Position numbers and translations under genes: made by a program. Positions 1-8,854 of a DNA stretch of 41,026 nucleotides are shown here, piece by piece. The notes under the pieces are model-generated. The model was not told the origin of the DNA and made no database searches. It was given only the letters and a program-made list of their open reading frames with translations. Where the stretch lies: the NCBI RefSeq assembly GCF_004104015.1, contig NZ_RYFV01000003.1, forward strand, positions 1 through 41,026, given 5' to 3'. Origin of the DNA: Actinomyces oricola. Lineage in GTDB: Bacteria; Actinomycetota; Actinomycetes; Actinomycetales; Actinomycetaceae. The stretch's first letter is position 1. Every line of letters starts with the position of its first letter.

Positions 1-168
1 CCCCATGGCCTTCAAAAGGTTTTTTCGCGTTACAGCCGCCCCCCCGCCCCGGACTGCGCGGTCCTGGCGGCGCGGCCGTCGGCCCTTCGGGTCGGGCGTT
101 CGTGCGGGCTGGTGGAGCCTGGCCGAGCCTGGTGGGGGTGGGGCGGGACCGCCCGGTGAGCCTGTGCC
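1..168. other. Left-edge non-coding sequence
   Basis: This stretch lies downstream of the galK stop on the minus strand. I see no credible gene in it. Short reading frames here have no ribosome binding site and no recognisable protein pattern. A weak GGCGGG/CCCGCC-type pairing lies close to the galK stop but has no T-tract, so I do not call a terminator. Confidence 0.5.
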
Positions 169-1446
169 TCAGGCCAGGCGGCCCGCCGGTGCGCTGGGGG
201 CGGCGTCCAGGAACGCGGGGGCGCCGAAGCCCTCGTGCTCGTAGGCGGTGGCGACGGCATGGGCCACCTTCTCAATGTCCTGGGCGTCTACCAGGGCGAT
301 GGCGCTGCCGCCGAAGCCCCCACCCGTCATACGGGCCCCGTGCGCTCCCGCGGCACGTGCCGTCTCTACCGCCAGGTCCAGTTCGGGACAGGTGACCTCG
401 TAGTCCACTCGCAAGGATTCGTGGGAGGCGTCCATGAGGGCCCCAGCGCGGGCAAGCTTGTCCCCGGCCAGCGGTCGCCCGTCCTGGAGCAGGGCGACCA
501 GCTCAATGGTGCGGGCGATCTCGGTGACGACATGGCGAGTACGGCGCACCAGGACCTGGGCGTCGCCCTGGCCACTGGCCTCCAGTTCCTTCAGGCGGGC
601 GGGGAGGTCATCGGCGTCAATGTCGGCCAGGAGCTCGACGCCCAGAATCCGGGCCGAGGTCTCGCAGGCGGCGCGGCGCGCGCCGTACTGGCCGTCAACC
701 AGGGAATGCGGGGCCTTGGTGTCAATGACCAGCAGTGCCAGGCCCTGGCCCGCCAGGTCAAAGGGGACGTGCCTCACAGAGCCATCGCGGCAGTTCAGCT
801 CCAGGGCGTGCCCGGCGCGGCAGCGCAGGGAAGCGGACTGGTCCATGCCTCCGGTCGGAGCGCCTGCGATCTCGTTCTCCGCACTCACGCAGCAGGCCAC
901 CAGGCGGGCGCGTCCGGCGTCGTTGGGCTGGGCGACAGTGCCGGCCAGGCCCAGGGATGCCACTTCGTCCAGGGCCACCGCCGTAGCGCATTCCAGTGCT
1001 GCCGAGGAGGACAGGCCCCCGCCCAGTGGCACGCAGGAAACCAGGGCGGCGTCGAATCCGGGCAGCGGTCCCAGCCCGTCGCGCTCCAGCGCCCAGGCCA
1101 CTCCGGCGATGTAAGCGCCCCAGTGGGTGACTTCGCCGGCGGAGCCCCTGGGGCCGATCTGGTCCAAGTCGAGGGTCTCGATCCGGGTGGGATCCTGGGA
1201 GGAGACGAGCCGGATGGTCCGGTCTGCTCGGGGGGCCAGCGCCACGTGGGCGCGATGGGGCAGGGCAATGGGCAGAGCCAGGCCCCCGTTGTAGTCGGTG
1301 TGCTCGCCAATGACGTTGACGCGCCCGGGGGCGTACCACACGCCGGCGGGCTCGGCGCCGAAGGCGGTGCGGAAGAGTCCGGTGGACGCGGCCATGGCCT
1401 CGGCAGGGGGCAGGTGGGGGGTGAAGACGGGGCGGACGGGGGTCAT
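169..1446 (-). CDS. galK: Galactokinase
   Basis: Phosphorylates alpha-D-galactose with ATP to galactose-1-phosphate in the cytoplasm, the first committed Leloir step. The 425-residue protein has all three GHMP-kinase blocks: the galactokinase signature PGRVNVIGEHTDYNGG (residues 40-55), the phosphate-binding PLGGGLSSSAALE (about 145-157), and the C-terminal MTGGGFGGSA. GGMDQSASL carries the expected catalytic Asp. The start is ATG 1446, with an AGGAG Shine-Dalgarno 6 nt upstream. A second Met at residue 18 is a possible alternative start. It lies 114 bp behind a DeoR-type regulator on the same strand and is probably co-transcribed with it. No galT or galE is visible here, although they often adjoin galK. 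Confidence 0.96.
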   Translation of the reverse strand: MTPVRPVFTPHLPPAEAMAASTGLFRTAFGAEPAGVWYAPGRVNVIGEHTDYNGGLALPIALPHRAHVALAPRADRTIRLVSSQDPTRIETLDLDQIGPRGSAGEVTHWGAYIAGVAWALERDGLGPLPGFDAALVSCVPLGGGLSSSAALECATAVALDEVASLGLAGTVAQPNDAGRARLVACCVSAENEIAGAPTGGMDQSASLRCRAGHALELNCRDGSVRHVPFDLAGQGLALLVIDTKAPHSLVDGQYGARRAACETSARILGVELLADIDADDLPARLKELEASGQGDAQVLVRRTRHVVTEIARTIELVALLQDGRPLAGDKLARAGALMDASHESLRVDYEVTCPELDLAVETARAAGAHGARMTGGGFGGSAIALVDAQDIEKVAHAVATAYEHEGFGAPAFLDAAPSAPAGRLA

Positions 1447-1560
1447 GGTGGCTCCTAAGGTGAGGGCGGTGTGTCGCAGAGGCCTGGTCGGATGTGGATG
1501 TTGGTTGCGGCTGGATGCGGGTTTCGGTGAACGGTTGACTGCGGCAGGCGGTGGATGCTC

Positions 1561-2379
1561 TTAGCGTGCCAGGAGGAGGGTGGCGCCGGCCTCGTCCAGG
1601 GCGGCCGTGGTGGACTCGTCAGGTTGGAGGTCGGTGACCAGGATCCCCAGGGAGTCAGTGGGGCAGAAGGAGCGCAGGCCCAGTATCTCCCACTTCGAGG
1701 AGTCCAGGACGGCAACAACTGTGCGTCCGCTGGCCACCAGCGCCTGGTTGGTGGCCGCTTCCAGGAGGTTAGGGGTCATGAGCCCCGCCTCGGGGGTGAA
1801 GCCATGGGCGCCAACGAACACCCACTCCACGCGCATCGTCTTGAGGGTGTCAATGGCCACTAGTCCCACCAGCGCCCGTGAGATGGTGAGTTCGCCCCCG
1901 GTGAGGATCACCGAGGGGGCGGGGCGGCCATCGGAACGGATGGCGTCTGCGGCCTCGAACAGGAGCTCGGCGGCGGGCAGGGAGTTGGTGATAATGGTCA
2001 GGGTGCCCAGGTGCGGTAGTGCGGCCACCGCCCGCGCTACCTCCAAGGTGGTGGTGCCCGCGGAGAGTGCCAGGGCGTCCCCGGGGCGCACCAGGCCGGC
2101 AGCGGTGGCGCCAATGCGGCGCTTGGCGTCCTGGTGCTGGGTGGACTTCGTCGTGAAACGGGGCTCCAGGGCGGCTGGTCCAGCGGCGACGGCGCCCCCA
2201 TGAACGCGCTCGACCAGTCCCTGGGCGACGAGCTCGGTAATGTCCCGGCGCACCGTCATCTCGGAGATGCCCAGGGCGTCGACGACCTCGGCCACGCGCA
2301 CCCCGCCAGTGGCGGCGATACGCGCCAGAATGAACTCCTGACGCTGACGGGCCAGACGGGGCGGCGCGGTGGAGGACAT
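1561..2379 (-). CDS. DeoR/GlpR-family transcriptional regulator
   Basis: A 272-residue sugar-responsive repressor of the DeoR/GlpR family. The N-terminal winged helix-turn-helix contains VAEVVDALGISEMTVRRDI (about residues 28-46), the family's recognition-helix pattern. The C-terminal DeoRC sensor domain has GDALALSAGTTT (about residue 100), the phosphosugar-binding loop. It is immediately upstream of galK on the same strand, so galactose or another hexose phosphate is the likely effector; this is inferred from context only. The start is ATG 2379. A CAGAAT hexamer lies 6 nt before it and no clear Shine-Dalgarno is visible, so the mRNA may be leaderless. Two TCGAACA direct repeats 20 bp apart lie just upstream and are candidate operators. 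Confidence 0.93.
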   Translation of the reverse strand: MSSTAPPRLARQRQEFILARIAATGGVRVAEVVDALGISEMTVRRDITELVAQGLVERVHGGAVAAGPAALEPRFTTKSTQHQDAKRRIGATAAGLVRPGDALALSAGTTTLEVARAVAALPHLGTLTIITNSLPAAELLFEAADAIRSDGRPAPSVILTGGELTISRALVGLVAIDTLKTMRVEWVFVGAHGFTPEAGLMTPNLLEAATNQALVASGRTVVAVLDSSKWEILGLRSFCPTDSLGILVTDLQPDESTTAALDEAGATLLLAR

Positions 2380-2407
2380 GCACTTATTCTGCCAGAAATT
2401 CTCACCT

Positions 2408-2434
2408 TCGAACAGGGTCGCTCAGAGTCGAACA
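2408..2434. promoter_or_regulatory. Candidate DeoR operator: TCGAACA direct repeat
   Basis: TCGAACA occurs at 2408-2414 and again at 2428-2434, with starts 20 bp apart, or about two helical turns. The pair lies 29-55 bp upstream of the DeoR-type start codon, in the region shared with the divergent 2H-phosphoesterase gene. Direct-repeat half-sites on one helix face are typical of DeoR/GlpR-family repressors. The assignment is inference. Confidence 0.4.
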
Positions 2435-2581
2435 ATTCCTCTGTGTGCTATCCAATGCCGGCCGTGACCGGGTCTGAGCAGGCGGCACGGTATCGTTGCC
2501 CCGCGCGCACGCGGAGGCGCGCCACCGCCGAGCCCGCGCACCGCGCTCGCGGATCCCTTCCCGCATCCCTGAGGAGCACAG

Positions 2582-3166
2582 ATGGACGTTCCCGTGGCCA
2601 GGTCCTCGGAGTGCGTCATTGGGATTACCATCCCCCTGCCCGAGCCCTGGGCCGCCCAGGTCACGCGCGTGCGCAGCCGCGCTGGAGACCCCTTCGCAGA
2701 CCACATCGCCCCGCACGTGACGATCGTGCCCCCGACCCTCATTGAACGCGACTGCCTGGAAGACTTGCGCACCCACCTCAGACGGGTCGCCGCCCGCACC
2801 GCCCCCATCCGCCTGCACATGGCCGGCACCGAGAGCTTCCGCCCCGTCAGCCCGGTGACCTACCTGGTCGTCGCCTCCGGGGCTGAGCAGTGCGACGAGC
2901 TCCACCGGCGCGTGCGCAGCCAGGAGGGTCCTCTGCATCGCCCACCGCGCTTCCCCTTCCATCCTCACGTCACCCTCGCCCAGGGGGTTAGTGACGATGC
3001 CCTGGATGCCGCCGCCCAGGAGGGCTCGGCCATTGATGCGGTCTTCATCGCCCAGAATGTCCATCTTCACCTTCTGGCTGAGGACGGCGCCTGGATGCTC
3101 CTGGAGGCCCCCGAACTCGCAGGCCTGGACACCCCGAAGAAGCGCGTCGCGACAGGCGCACCATAA
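2582..3166 (+). CDS. 2'-5' RNA ligase/2H phosphoesterase family protein
   Basis: A 194-residue protein of the 2H phosphoesterase superfamily, which hydrolyses or forms 2'-5' and cyclic phosphodiester bonds in RNA or nucleotides. The two defining H-x-T motifs are visible: HVT at residues 45-47 (APHVTIVPP) and HVT at 129-131 (FHPHVTLAQ). Length and spacing fit the LigT/YjcG-like group. The start is ATG 2582, preceded by GAGGAG about 5 nt upstream. It is divergent from the DeoR-type gene, with 202 bp between the starts. The in vivo substrate cannot be told from sequence. Confidence 0.88.
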   Translation: MDVPVARSSECVIGITIPLPEPWAAQVTRVRSRAGDPFADHIAPHVTIVPPTLIERDCLEDLRTHLRRVAARTAPIRLHMAGTESFRPVSPVTYLVVASGAEQCDELHRRVRSQEGPLHRPPRFPFHPHVTLAQGVSDDALDAAAQEGSAIDAVFIAQNVHLHLLAEDGAWMLLEAPELAGLDTPKKRVATGAP

Positions 3167-3278
3167 CAACCCGAACAGCCCCCAACCCGAACAGCCCCAT
3201 GGATGCTCGCCTGCTCGCTCCCGGCCTCAGCGTCAGTACGCAGGACGCGGGTCGAGACGGGCTCACGAGCGAAGACAT

Positions 3279-3290
3279 TAACCTGGGGCG
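3279..3290 (+). promoter_or_regulatory. -10 element TAACCT of a leaderless promoter (manC)
   Basis: TAACCT at 3279-3284 ends 6 nt before ATG 3291, and no Shine-Dalgarno is present. Transcription would begin at or next to the start codon. Confidence 0.5.
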
Positions 3291-4436
3291 ATGATTAACA
3301 GCGCCTCCCCACAACTGGTCCATGCCATTATCCCCGCAGGCGGAGCGGGCACCCGCCTGTGGCCGCTGAGTCGGCGCGACCATCCCAAGTTCCTCTTGGA
3401 CCTCACCGGGGCCGGACGCACCCTCATCCAAGGCACCGTTGAGCGTCTGGCACCGGTGGCCGCCACGACAACCATTGTCACGGGGACCGCCCACCTCGCC
3501 GCCGTGGCCGACCAGCTCCCCGGCGTGCCCAGGGAGAATCTTCTAGCTGAGCCGGCCCCGCGCGACTCCATGGCCGCCATTGGGCTGGCGGCGGCGATTA
3601 TTGCCGCCCGCCACGGGCATGATGCCATTGTGGGCTCCTTCGCCGCCGACCACACCATTAGCGACGAGTCCGCCTTCATCGCCGCCGTCCGCCAGGCCGC
3701 CGCCTTGGCGCAGAAAGGCTGGGTGGCGACCATTGGTATTGAGGCCACCGGGCCCTCCACCGCCTTCGGCTACATCCACACCGGTGAGCTCCTGGGCGTC
3801 CAGGGCGCACCGCAGGGGAGGCGTGTTCTGGATTTTACGGAGAAGCCCGACGCCGCCACTGCCGCCGCCTACCTGGCCACTGGCGATTACCGCTGGAACG
3901 CCGGCATGTTTGTGGCGCGCGCAGGCGTTCTCCTGGAGCACCTCGCCGCCCAAAGGCCCGCCCTGGCCGCCGGCCTGCAACGCATTGCGAGCGCTTGGGA
4001 CACCTCCGCGCGCGAGGAGGTCCTGACTGCCACGTGGCCCTCCCTGGAGAAGATCGCCATTGACCACGCCATTGCGGAGCCGGTCGCCGCCGCTGGGGGA
4101 GTGGCCGTGGTTCCGGCCTCCATGGGGTGGGACGACGTCGGCGGCTTCGACGCCCTGGCGGAACTGGTCGCACCCCGACACACCGGGACGGCCGCGGGCG
4201 TGTCCGTGCTCGACGACGCAGCTCGGGGCGGAGTGGCCGCCGATGTCGAGGCAGTCGCCAGCCGCGGCGCCCTGGTGGCCTCGACCACGGGCCGGAGGGT
4301 GACACTCCTGGGGGTGCCGGGGGTCGTGGTTGTCGACACTCCGGACGCCCTCTTGGTGACCACCCCCCGGCACGCCCAGGAGGTCAAGGGCGTCGTTGAC
4401 CGCCTCACGGCCCAGGGCCGCGACGCTCTGCTCTAG
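3291..4436 (+). CDS. manC: Mannose-1-phosphate guanylyltransferase
   Basis: Makes GDP-mannose from mannose-1-phosphate and GTP for glycan and lipoglycan synthesis. This is a 381-residue nucleotidyltransferase. The N-terminal pyrophosphorylase signature GGAGTRLWP is at residues 17-25, followed by SRRDHPKFLLDL with the catalytic Lys. FTEKP (182-186) and WNAGMFV are the sugar-binding motifs of the GDP-mannose pyrophosphorylase family. It is the short form, without the C-terminal cupin isomerase domain of bifunctional ManC/AlgA. The start is ATG 3291; a TAACCT hexamer 6 nt upstream and no Shine-Dalgarno suggest a leaderless mRNA. The phosphohexomutase at 16465-18210 could supply its substrate. 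Confidence 0.93.
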   Translation: MINSASPQLVHAIIPAGGAGTRLWPLSRRDHPKFLLDLTGAGRTLIQGTVERLAPVAATTTIVTGTAHLAAVADQLPGVPRENLLAEPAPRDSMAAIGLAAAIIAARHGHDAIVGSFAADHTISDESAFIAAVRQAAALAQKGWVATIGIEATGPSTAFGYIHTGELLGVQGAPQGRRVLDFTEKPDAATAAAYLATGDYRWNAGMFVARAGVLLEHLAAQRPALAAGLQRIASAWDTSAREEVLTATWPSLEKIAIDHAIAEPVAAAGGVAVVPASMGWDDVGGFDALAELVAPRHTGTAAGVSVLDDAARGGVAADVEAVASRGALVASTTGRRVTLLGVPGVVVVDTPDALLVTTPRHAQEVKGVVDRLTAQGRDALL

Positions 4437-4448
4437 CAGGGGCCCGGG

Positions 4449-4477
4449 GCGCACCCGGTGGAGCGCCGCTGGTGCGC
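4449..4477 (+). terminator. Possible terminator after manC
   Basis: GCGCACC (4449-4455) pairs with GGTGCGC (4471-4477), with an inner CGG/CCG pairing. It lies 12 nt past the manC stop and has no T-tract. Confidence 0.4.
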
Positions 4478-4651
4478 ACCAGTGGGAGCCTCACAACGCC
4501 AGCGGATGCCTCAAGCCGTGCGAAGTGGTCCAGATGACACGGCGTGTTCCGCGCGTGATGTCTGATGACGTTGGGCGCCTATGCCGCTACCCTTGATGTG
4601 CACGACCAACGCCGGTCCGCCCCACGCACCGCTGACAACTGGAGTCACACC

Positions 4652-5731
4652 GTGAAGAAGTTCCTCCCCGCAATAGCCCTGAGTTTGGCTGCCGCCCTGG
4701 GCCTGGCCGCTTGCGGCTCCGCCCCCACCGACACTGGTGGTACCGCCGATTTCAAGGCCTGCATGGTCTCTGACGAGGGCGGCTTCGACGACCAGTCCTT
4801 CAACCAGTCCGGTATGGAGGGCCTGGAGCGCGCCAAGACCGAGCTGGGCGTCCAGATCAATAAGGCCGAGTCCAAGTCCGACTCCGACTACCAAACCAAC
4901 GTTGACGCCATGGTCCAAGACGGCTGCAACCTCATTATTGGCGTCGGTTTCAAGCTCGCCACCGTCCTGACCGACTCGGCCAAGGCCCACCCCGACATCC
5001 AGTTCGCCCTGGTGGACTCCGCCTTCACCGACAACTCCGGCGCCGTTGTCGAGATCGACAACGGCCGCCCGCTGATCTTCAACACCGCTGAAGCCGCCTA
5101 TCTTGCCGGCTATGTGGCCGCGGGCACGTCCGCCTCCGGTAAGGTCGCCACCTACGGCGGCATGGAGATTCCCACTGTTCAGATCTTTATGGAGGGATTC
5201 GCCCAGGGCGTGGCCAAGTACAACGAGGACAATGGCACCAGCGTCGAGGTCCTGGGGTGGAACTCCGAAACCAAGACCGGCTCCTTCGTGGGCGACTTCT
5301 CTTCCACTGACAAGGGCCAGACTCTCACCGAGGGCTTTATCGCCCAAGGCGCCGACGTCATTATGCCGGTGGCCGGACCGGTCGGCTCCGGCACCCTCTC
5401 GGCCGTCGCCGCCGCCTCCAATGGGGCGGACATTAAAGTCATCTGGGTCGACTCCGACGGTTTCCTGACCACCGGCGACTCCCACATTCTGACCTCGGTC
5501 ATGAAGGAGATCGACGTCGCGGTCTACGACACTGTCAAGGCCGCCTCCGAGGGCAACTTCACCTCTGACTCCTACATTGGCACCCTGGCCAATGAGGGCG
5601 TGGGCCTGGCCCCCTACCACGACCTGGACGCCTCCGTGCCTCAGGACCTCAAGGACAAGGTCGTCGAGCTCCAGACGCAGATCGCCAACGGCACCCTGAC
5701 CGTCACCACGCCCTACGACCCCACCAACTAA
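4652..5731 (+). CDS. BMP-family nucleoside-binding lipoprotein (ABC importer)
   Basis: The substrate-binding component of a nucleoside ABC importer (BMP/PnrA-like, PF02608), anchored outside the cytoplasmic membrane. The true start is GTG 4652 with GGAG 7 nt upstream. The resulting 359-residue precursor has a KKF-type signal peptide and the lipobox LAAC, with Cys21 as the lipidation site. The mature part shows the family pattern SDEGGFDDQSFNQSGMEGL, including the Asp and Phe/Asn positions that line the nucleoside site, and later GADVIMPVAGPVGSGT. ATPase, two permeases, cytidine deaminase and deoA follow, so nucleosides are the likely cargo. Reading frames extending upstream of 4652 would abolish the signal peptide. 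Confidence 0.94.
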   Translation: MKKFLPAIALSLAAALGLAACGSAPTDTGGTADFKACMVSDEGGFDDQSFNQSGMEGLERAKTELGVQINKAESKSDSDYQTNVDAMVQDGCNLIIGVGFKLATVLTDSAKAHPDIQFALVDSAFTDNSGAVVEIDNGRPLIFNTAEAAYLAGYVAAGTSASGKVATYGGMEIPTVQIFMEGFAQGVAKYNEDNGTSVEVLGWNSETKTGSFVGDFSSTDKGQTLTEGFIAQGADVIMPVAGPVGSGTLSAVAAASNGADIKVIWVDSDGFLTTGDSHILTSVMKEIDVAVYDTVKAASEGNFTSDSYIGTLANEGVGLAPYHDLDASVPQDLKDKVVELQTQIANGTLTVTTPYDPTN

Positions 5732-5738
5732 CTGACAG

Positions 5739-5773
5739 CGTGGTGGATGGCCCCCCGCGAGTCATCCACCACG
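5739..5773 (+). terminator. Intercistronic stem-loop after the BMP lipoprotein gene
   Basis: CGTGGTGGATG (5739-5749) and CATCCACCACG (5763-5773) form a perfect 11-bp stem with a 13-nt loop, 8 nt past the lipoprotein stop. There is no T-tract. Placed between the binding-protein gene and the ATPase gene, it fits a partial terminator or 3'-end stabiliser that keeps binding protein in excess over membrane components; this role is inferred. Confidence 0.6.
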
Positions 5774-5948
5774 GCGTGTGACACCCGGGTCGGGCGCCCG
5801 AGGCGGCCCACAACGCCGCCTCGCAAGCCCCACCCCGCTATCGCAGCGCCGTCGTCCCCCGCCCCGGGGCGGCGGCGCTGTCATTCCGGCCTACGATGCC
5901 CCGGGCGGCACAGGCGCAACCCAGAACGCGATAGAGAGACCAAGGACT

Positions 5949-7523
5949 GTGAGACTCCAATTACGCGGGATCACGAAGGTTTTCGGACCGCTCATGGCCA
6001 ACGACCACATCGACCTCACGGTCGAGCCGGGCCAGATCCACGCCCTCCTGGGCGAGAACGGCGCCGGCAAGTCCACCCTCATGAACGTGCTTTACGGGCT
6101 CTACCGGCCCGATGAGGGTGAGATTCTTCTCGATGACGAGCCCGTCCATTTCTCCGGGCCCGGCGACGCCGTCGCCCGGGGAATTGGGATGGTCCACCAA
6201 CACTTCATGCTCGTGCCGGTCTTCACTGTCGCCGAGTCTGTTGCCCTGGGATATGAGCCCACAGGCGCCCTGGGGGTCATTGACGCCAAGGCCGCGGCCG
6301 CCAAGGTCACCGAAATCTCGGCGCGCTTCGGTTTCGACGTCGACCCTGAGGCCCGTATTGAGGACCTGCCCGTGGGCGTTCAGCAGCGCGTGGAGATCAT
6401 TAAGGCCCTCTCCCGGGACGCCAAGGTTCTCATCCTTGACGAGCCCACCGCCGTGCTCACCCCCCAGGAGACCGACGAACTCATTGAGATCATGCGCGGC
6501 CTGAAGGCCTCAGGGACCTCCATTGTCTTTATCACCCACAAGCTCCGCGAGGTGCGCGCCATCGCCGACAAGATCACCGTCATCCGGCGCGGGCGCGTCG
6601 TGGGCGAGGCCTCACCGAGCTCCACCGAGACCGAGCTGGCCTCCCTCATGGTGGGGCGCGCCGTCAACCTTACTGTCGACAAGGACCCCGCCAAGGCCGC
6701 GCACCCGGTCCTCAGCGTTCACGACCTCTCCCTGGTCGCCCCCGGTGGGGCCCTGGCCCTAGACCGCATCAACCTAACCGTCCACTCCGGTGAGGTTCTG
6801 GCCGTTGCCGGGGTCCAGGGCAACGGCCAGACCGAGCTCGCCGAGTGCCTTCTCGGTATTGAGGCCCCCACCACCGGCACCATGATCCTGTCCGGTCGGA
6901 ACCTGGCTTCCATGAGCGTGCGCCAGCGCCTGCACTCAGGGCTCGGCTTCGTCCCCGAGGACCGCTCCACCGATGGCATGATCGCCGGGTTCTCCATTGC
7001 TGAGAACCTCATTCTCGACATTAACGATGACCCTCGTTTCGGGCGCGGCCCCAGCCTGGACCCCAGGAAGGTGCGCGCCAACGCCCTGGACAAGGTTGCC
7101 GAGTACGACATTCGCGTCACCGACGTCTCCGACCCCATTTCCACCCTCTCAGGGGGGAACCAGCAGAAGGTGGTCCTGGCCCGCGAAATCTCCCGCGACC
7201 TCGACCTGCTCGTGGCCTCCCAGCCCACCCGCGGGCTGGACGTGGGCTCTATTGAATTCGTCCACAAGCGAATCGTCGCCGAACGCGACGCCGGGACCGC
7301 CGTCCTCATCATCTCCAGCGAACTCGATGAGGTTATCGCCCTGGCGGACCGCATTGCCGTCATGTACCGGGGCCGCATTGTCGGCATTGTCCCCGCCGGA
7401 ACCCCCCGCGACGTCCTGGGCCTCATGATGGCGGGCGTCCCCTTGTCTGAGGCGCGCGCCCAGGCGACCGAGCACACCACGCTCCTCGGCGAGGCCGACG
7501 AGCAGGCCAAGGAGGAGCAGTGA
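5949..7523 (+). CDS. Nucleoside ABC transporter ATP-binding protein (two ABC domains)
   Basis: The energising subunit of the nucleoside importer, 524 residues with two tandem ABC modules, as in RbsA/YufO-type proteins. Module 1 has Walker A GENGAGKST (35-43), signature LPVGVQQRVEI and Walker B VLILDEPTA. Module 2 has a degenerate Walker A GVQGNGQTE (about 288-296), signature LSGGNQQKVVLARE (about 400) and SQPTRGLDVGS in place of Walker B, which is the usual asymmetry of this family. The start is GTG 5949; an AAGG lies close upstream, so translation coupling is weak. Frames extending further upstream lack conserved residues. The stop overlaps the next start by 4 bp. Confidence 0.94.
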   Translation: MRLQLRGITKVFGPLMANDHIDLTVEPGQIHALLGENGAGKSTLMNVLYGLYRPDEGEILLDDEPVHFSGPGDAVARGIGMVHQHFMLVPVFTVAESVALGYEPTGALGVIDAKAAAAKVTEISARFGFDVDPEARIEDLPVGVQQRVEIIKALSRDAKVLILDEPTAVLTPQETDELIEIMRGLKASGTSIVFITHKLREVRAIADKITVIRRGRVVGEASPSSTETELASLMVGRAVNLTVDKDPAKAAHPVLSVHDLSLVAPGGALALDRINLTVHSGEVLAVAGVQGNGQTELAECLLGIEAPTTGTMILSGRNLASMSVRQRLHSGLGFVPEDRSTDGMIAGFSIAENLILDINDDPRFGRGPSLDPRKVRANALDKVAEYDIRVTDVSDPISTLSGGNQQKVVLAREISRDLDLLVASQPTRGLDVGSIEFVHKRIVAERDAGTAVLIISSELDEVIALADRIAVMYRGRIVGIVPAGTPRDVLGLMMAGVPLSEARAQATEHTTLLGEADEQAKEEQ

Positions 7524-8854
7524 GTACAAACAGCACCGGCACGGCTCAGGAACCTGCCGCGCCCCCCACCGACCCGGCCCCGCCCAAGGAGCCCCAGCGC
7601 TCACTGACCCACAGGCTCATCTCCGGCTCCTGGCTGGTGTCGGTACTGGCCGTCCTGGTCGCCCTCCTGGTTGGCGTCATCCTCATCGCCATTGCCAAGA
7701 GTGACGAGGTCGCCGCCACCTCCTCCTACTTCTTCGCCCGCCCCGCCGACCTTCTCCACGTACTCTTCGATCCCTACGTGGCCATGATCCGCGGCTCAAT
7801 CGTCGACTGGCAGGCGGCCTCGGCCGCCCGCATGTGGCGGCCCCTCACCGAGACCCTCACTAATTCCGTGCCGCTCATCTTGGCGGGCCTGGGCATGGCC
7901 GTAGCCTTCCGCGCCGGCCTCTTCAATATCGGAGGCCAGGGCCAGGTAGTGCTTGGCGCCATCGTCTCCTCCTTCATCGGGTTCGCTTTCAACCTGTTGA
8001 CGGGCACCTACCTGGTCCTGATGCTCCTGGGCGCCTTCGTGGGCGGGGCCACCGTCGGGTTCGCCTTCAACCTGCCGGGCATCCACATGGTCCTGGCGGT
8101 CCTGGGCGCCGCCGTGGGCGGGGCCGCCTGGGCGGCCATTGCCGGCGTCCTCAAGGCCAAGGCCGGGGCCAACGAGGTGATTGTGACCATTATGCTCAAC
8201 TCCATCGCCGCCCTACTCATTGCCTACGTTTTGACCCTCCCTGTTGTCATTGGTCAAGGCAACACCAACCCCAAGTCCCAGCATGTCGCCGACACCGCCG
8301 CCTACCCCCTGCTCCTGGGCTCGGGATTCCGCCTCCACGCGGGCTTCCTCGTCGCCCTGGCCGCCGCCGCCGCCGTATGGTGGCTGCTGGAGCGCTCCTC
8401 CATCGGCTTCGAATTCCGGGCCGTGGGCCTCAACCCGGCAGCGGCCCGCACCGCCGGCATTTCGGTGGCCAAAGTGACGGTCCTGGCCATGATCGTCTCC
8501 GGTGCCCTGTGCGGCCTGGCCGGAAGCGCCCCGACCCTGGGCACCGAGCGCTTCCTGACCAGTGGTATTGCCGGCTCCTACGGTTTCGACGCGATTACCG
8601 TGGCCCTGCTGGGCAAGTCGCGCCCCGGTGGTGTGGTCGCCGCCGGCATCCTCTTCGGGGCGCTCAAGGCCGGGGGAACCCTCATGCAGACCGCCACCTC
8701 GACTCCCATCGACATTGTTCTGGTCCTCCAGTCCACCATTGTCCTGTTCATTGCTGCGCCCCCGTTGGTGCGCGCAATGTTCCACCTGCCCGAGCCCGGA
8801 GCCCCGCGCCGTCGTCGGGCCACCGCTACGGCTGTCAAGGAGGCACAGGCATGA
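7520..8854 (+). CDS. Nucleoside ABC transporter permease 1
   Basis: Membrane subunit of the nucleoside importer, BPD_transp_2/YufP-like, 444 residues. A cytoplasmic Pro-rich N-terminus precedes a first transmembrane helix near residues 37-58. A long extracytoplasmic stretch and about eight to nine further hydrophobic segments follow. The conserved FRAGLFNIGGQGQ and GANEVIVTIMLNSIA, which contacts the ATPase, are present. GTG 7520 overlaps the ATPase stop by 4 bp, and its own stop overlaps the next gene by 4 bp (ATGA), so translation of the three genes is probably coupled. Confidence 0.93.
   Translation: MSTNSTGTAQEPAAPPTDPAPPKEPQRSLTHRLISGSWLVSVLAVLVALLVGVILIAIAKSDEVAATSSYFFARPADLLHVLFDPYVAMIRGSIVDWQAASAARMWRPLTETLTNSVPLILAGLGMAVAFRAGLFNIGGQGQVVLGAIVSSFIGFAFNLLTGTYLVLMLLGAFVGGATVGFAFNLPGIHMVLAVLGAAVGGAAWAAIAGVLKAKAGANEVIVTIMLNSIAALLIAYVLTLPVVIGQGNTNPKSQHVADTAAYPLLLGSGFRLHAGFLVALAAAAAVWWLLERSSIGFEFRAVGLNPAAARTAGISVAKVTVLAMIVSGALCGLAGSAPTLGTERFLTSGIAGSYGFDAITVALLGKSRPGGVVAAGILFGALKAGGTLMQTATSTPIDIVLVLQSTIVLFIAAPPLVRAMFHLPEPGAPRRRRATATAVKEAQA

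Noticed and set aside
8-26. Small hairpin with a T-run (CCTTCAAAAGG then T6) as a plus-strand terminator
   Set aside because: The stem is only about 4 bp and no upstream gene is visible; too weak to call.
235-1458. Long plus-strand reading frame across galK
   Set aside because: It is the complement of galK, has no family motifs and no ribosome site; high GC makes such shadow frames common here.
4565-4651. Earlier start for the BMP lipoprotein
   Set aside because: It would bury the signal peptide and lipobox; GTG 4652 has a proper Shine-Dalgarno.
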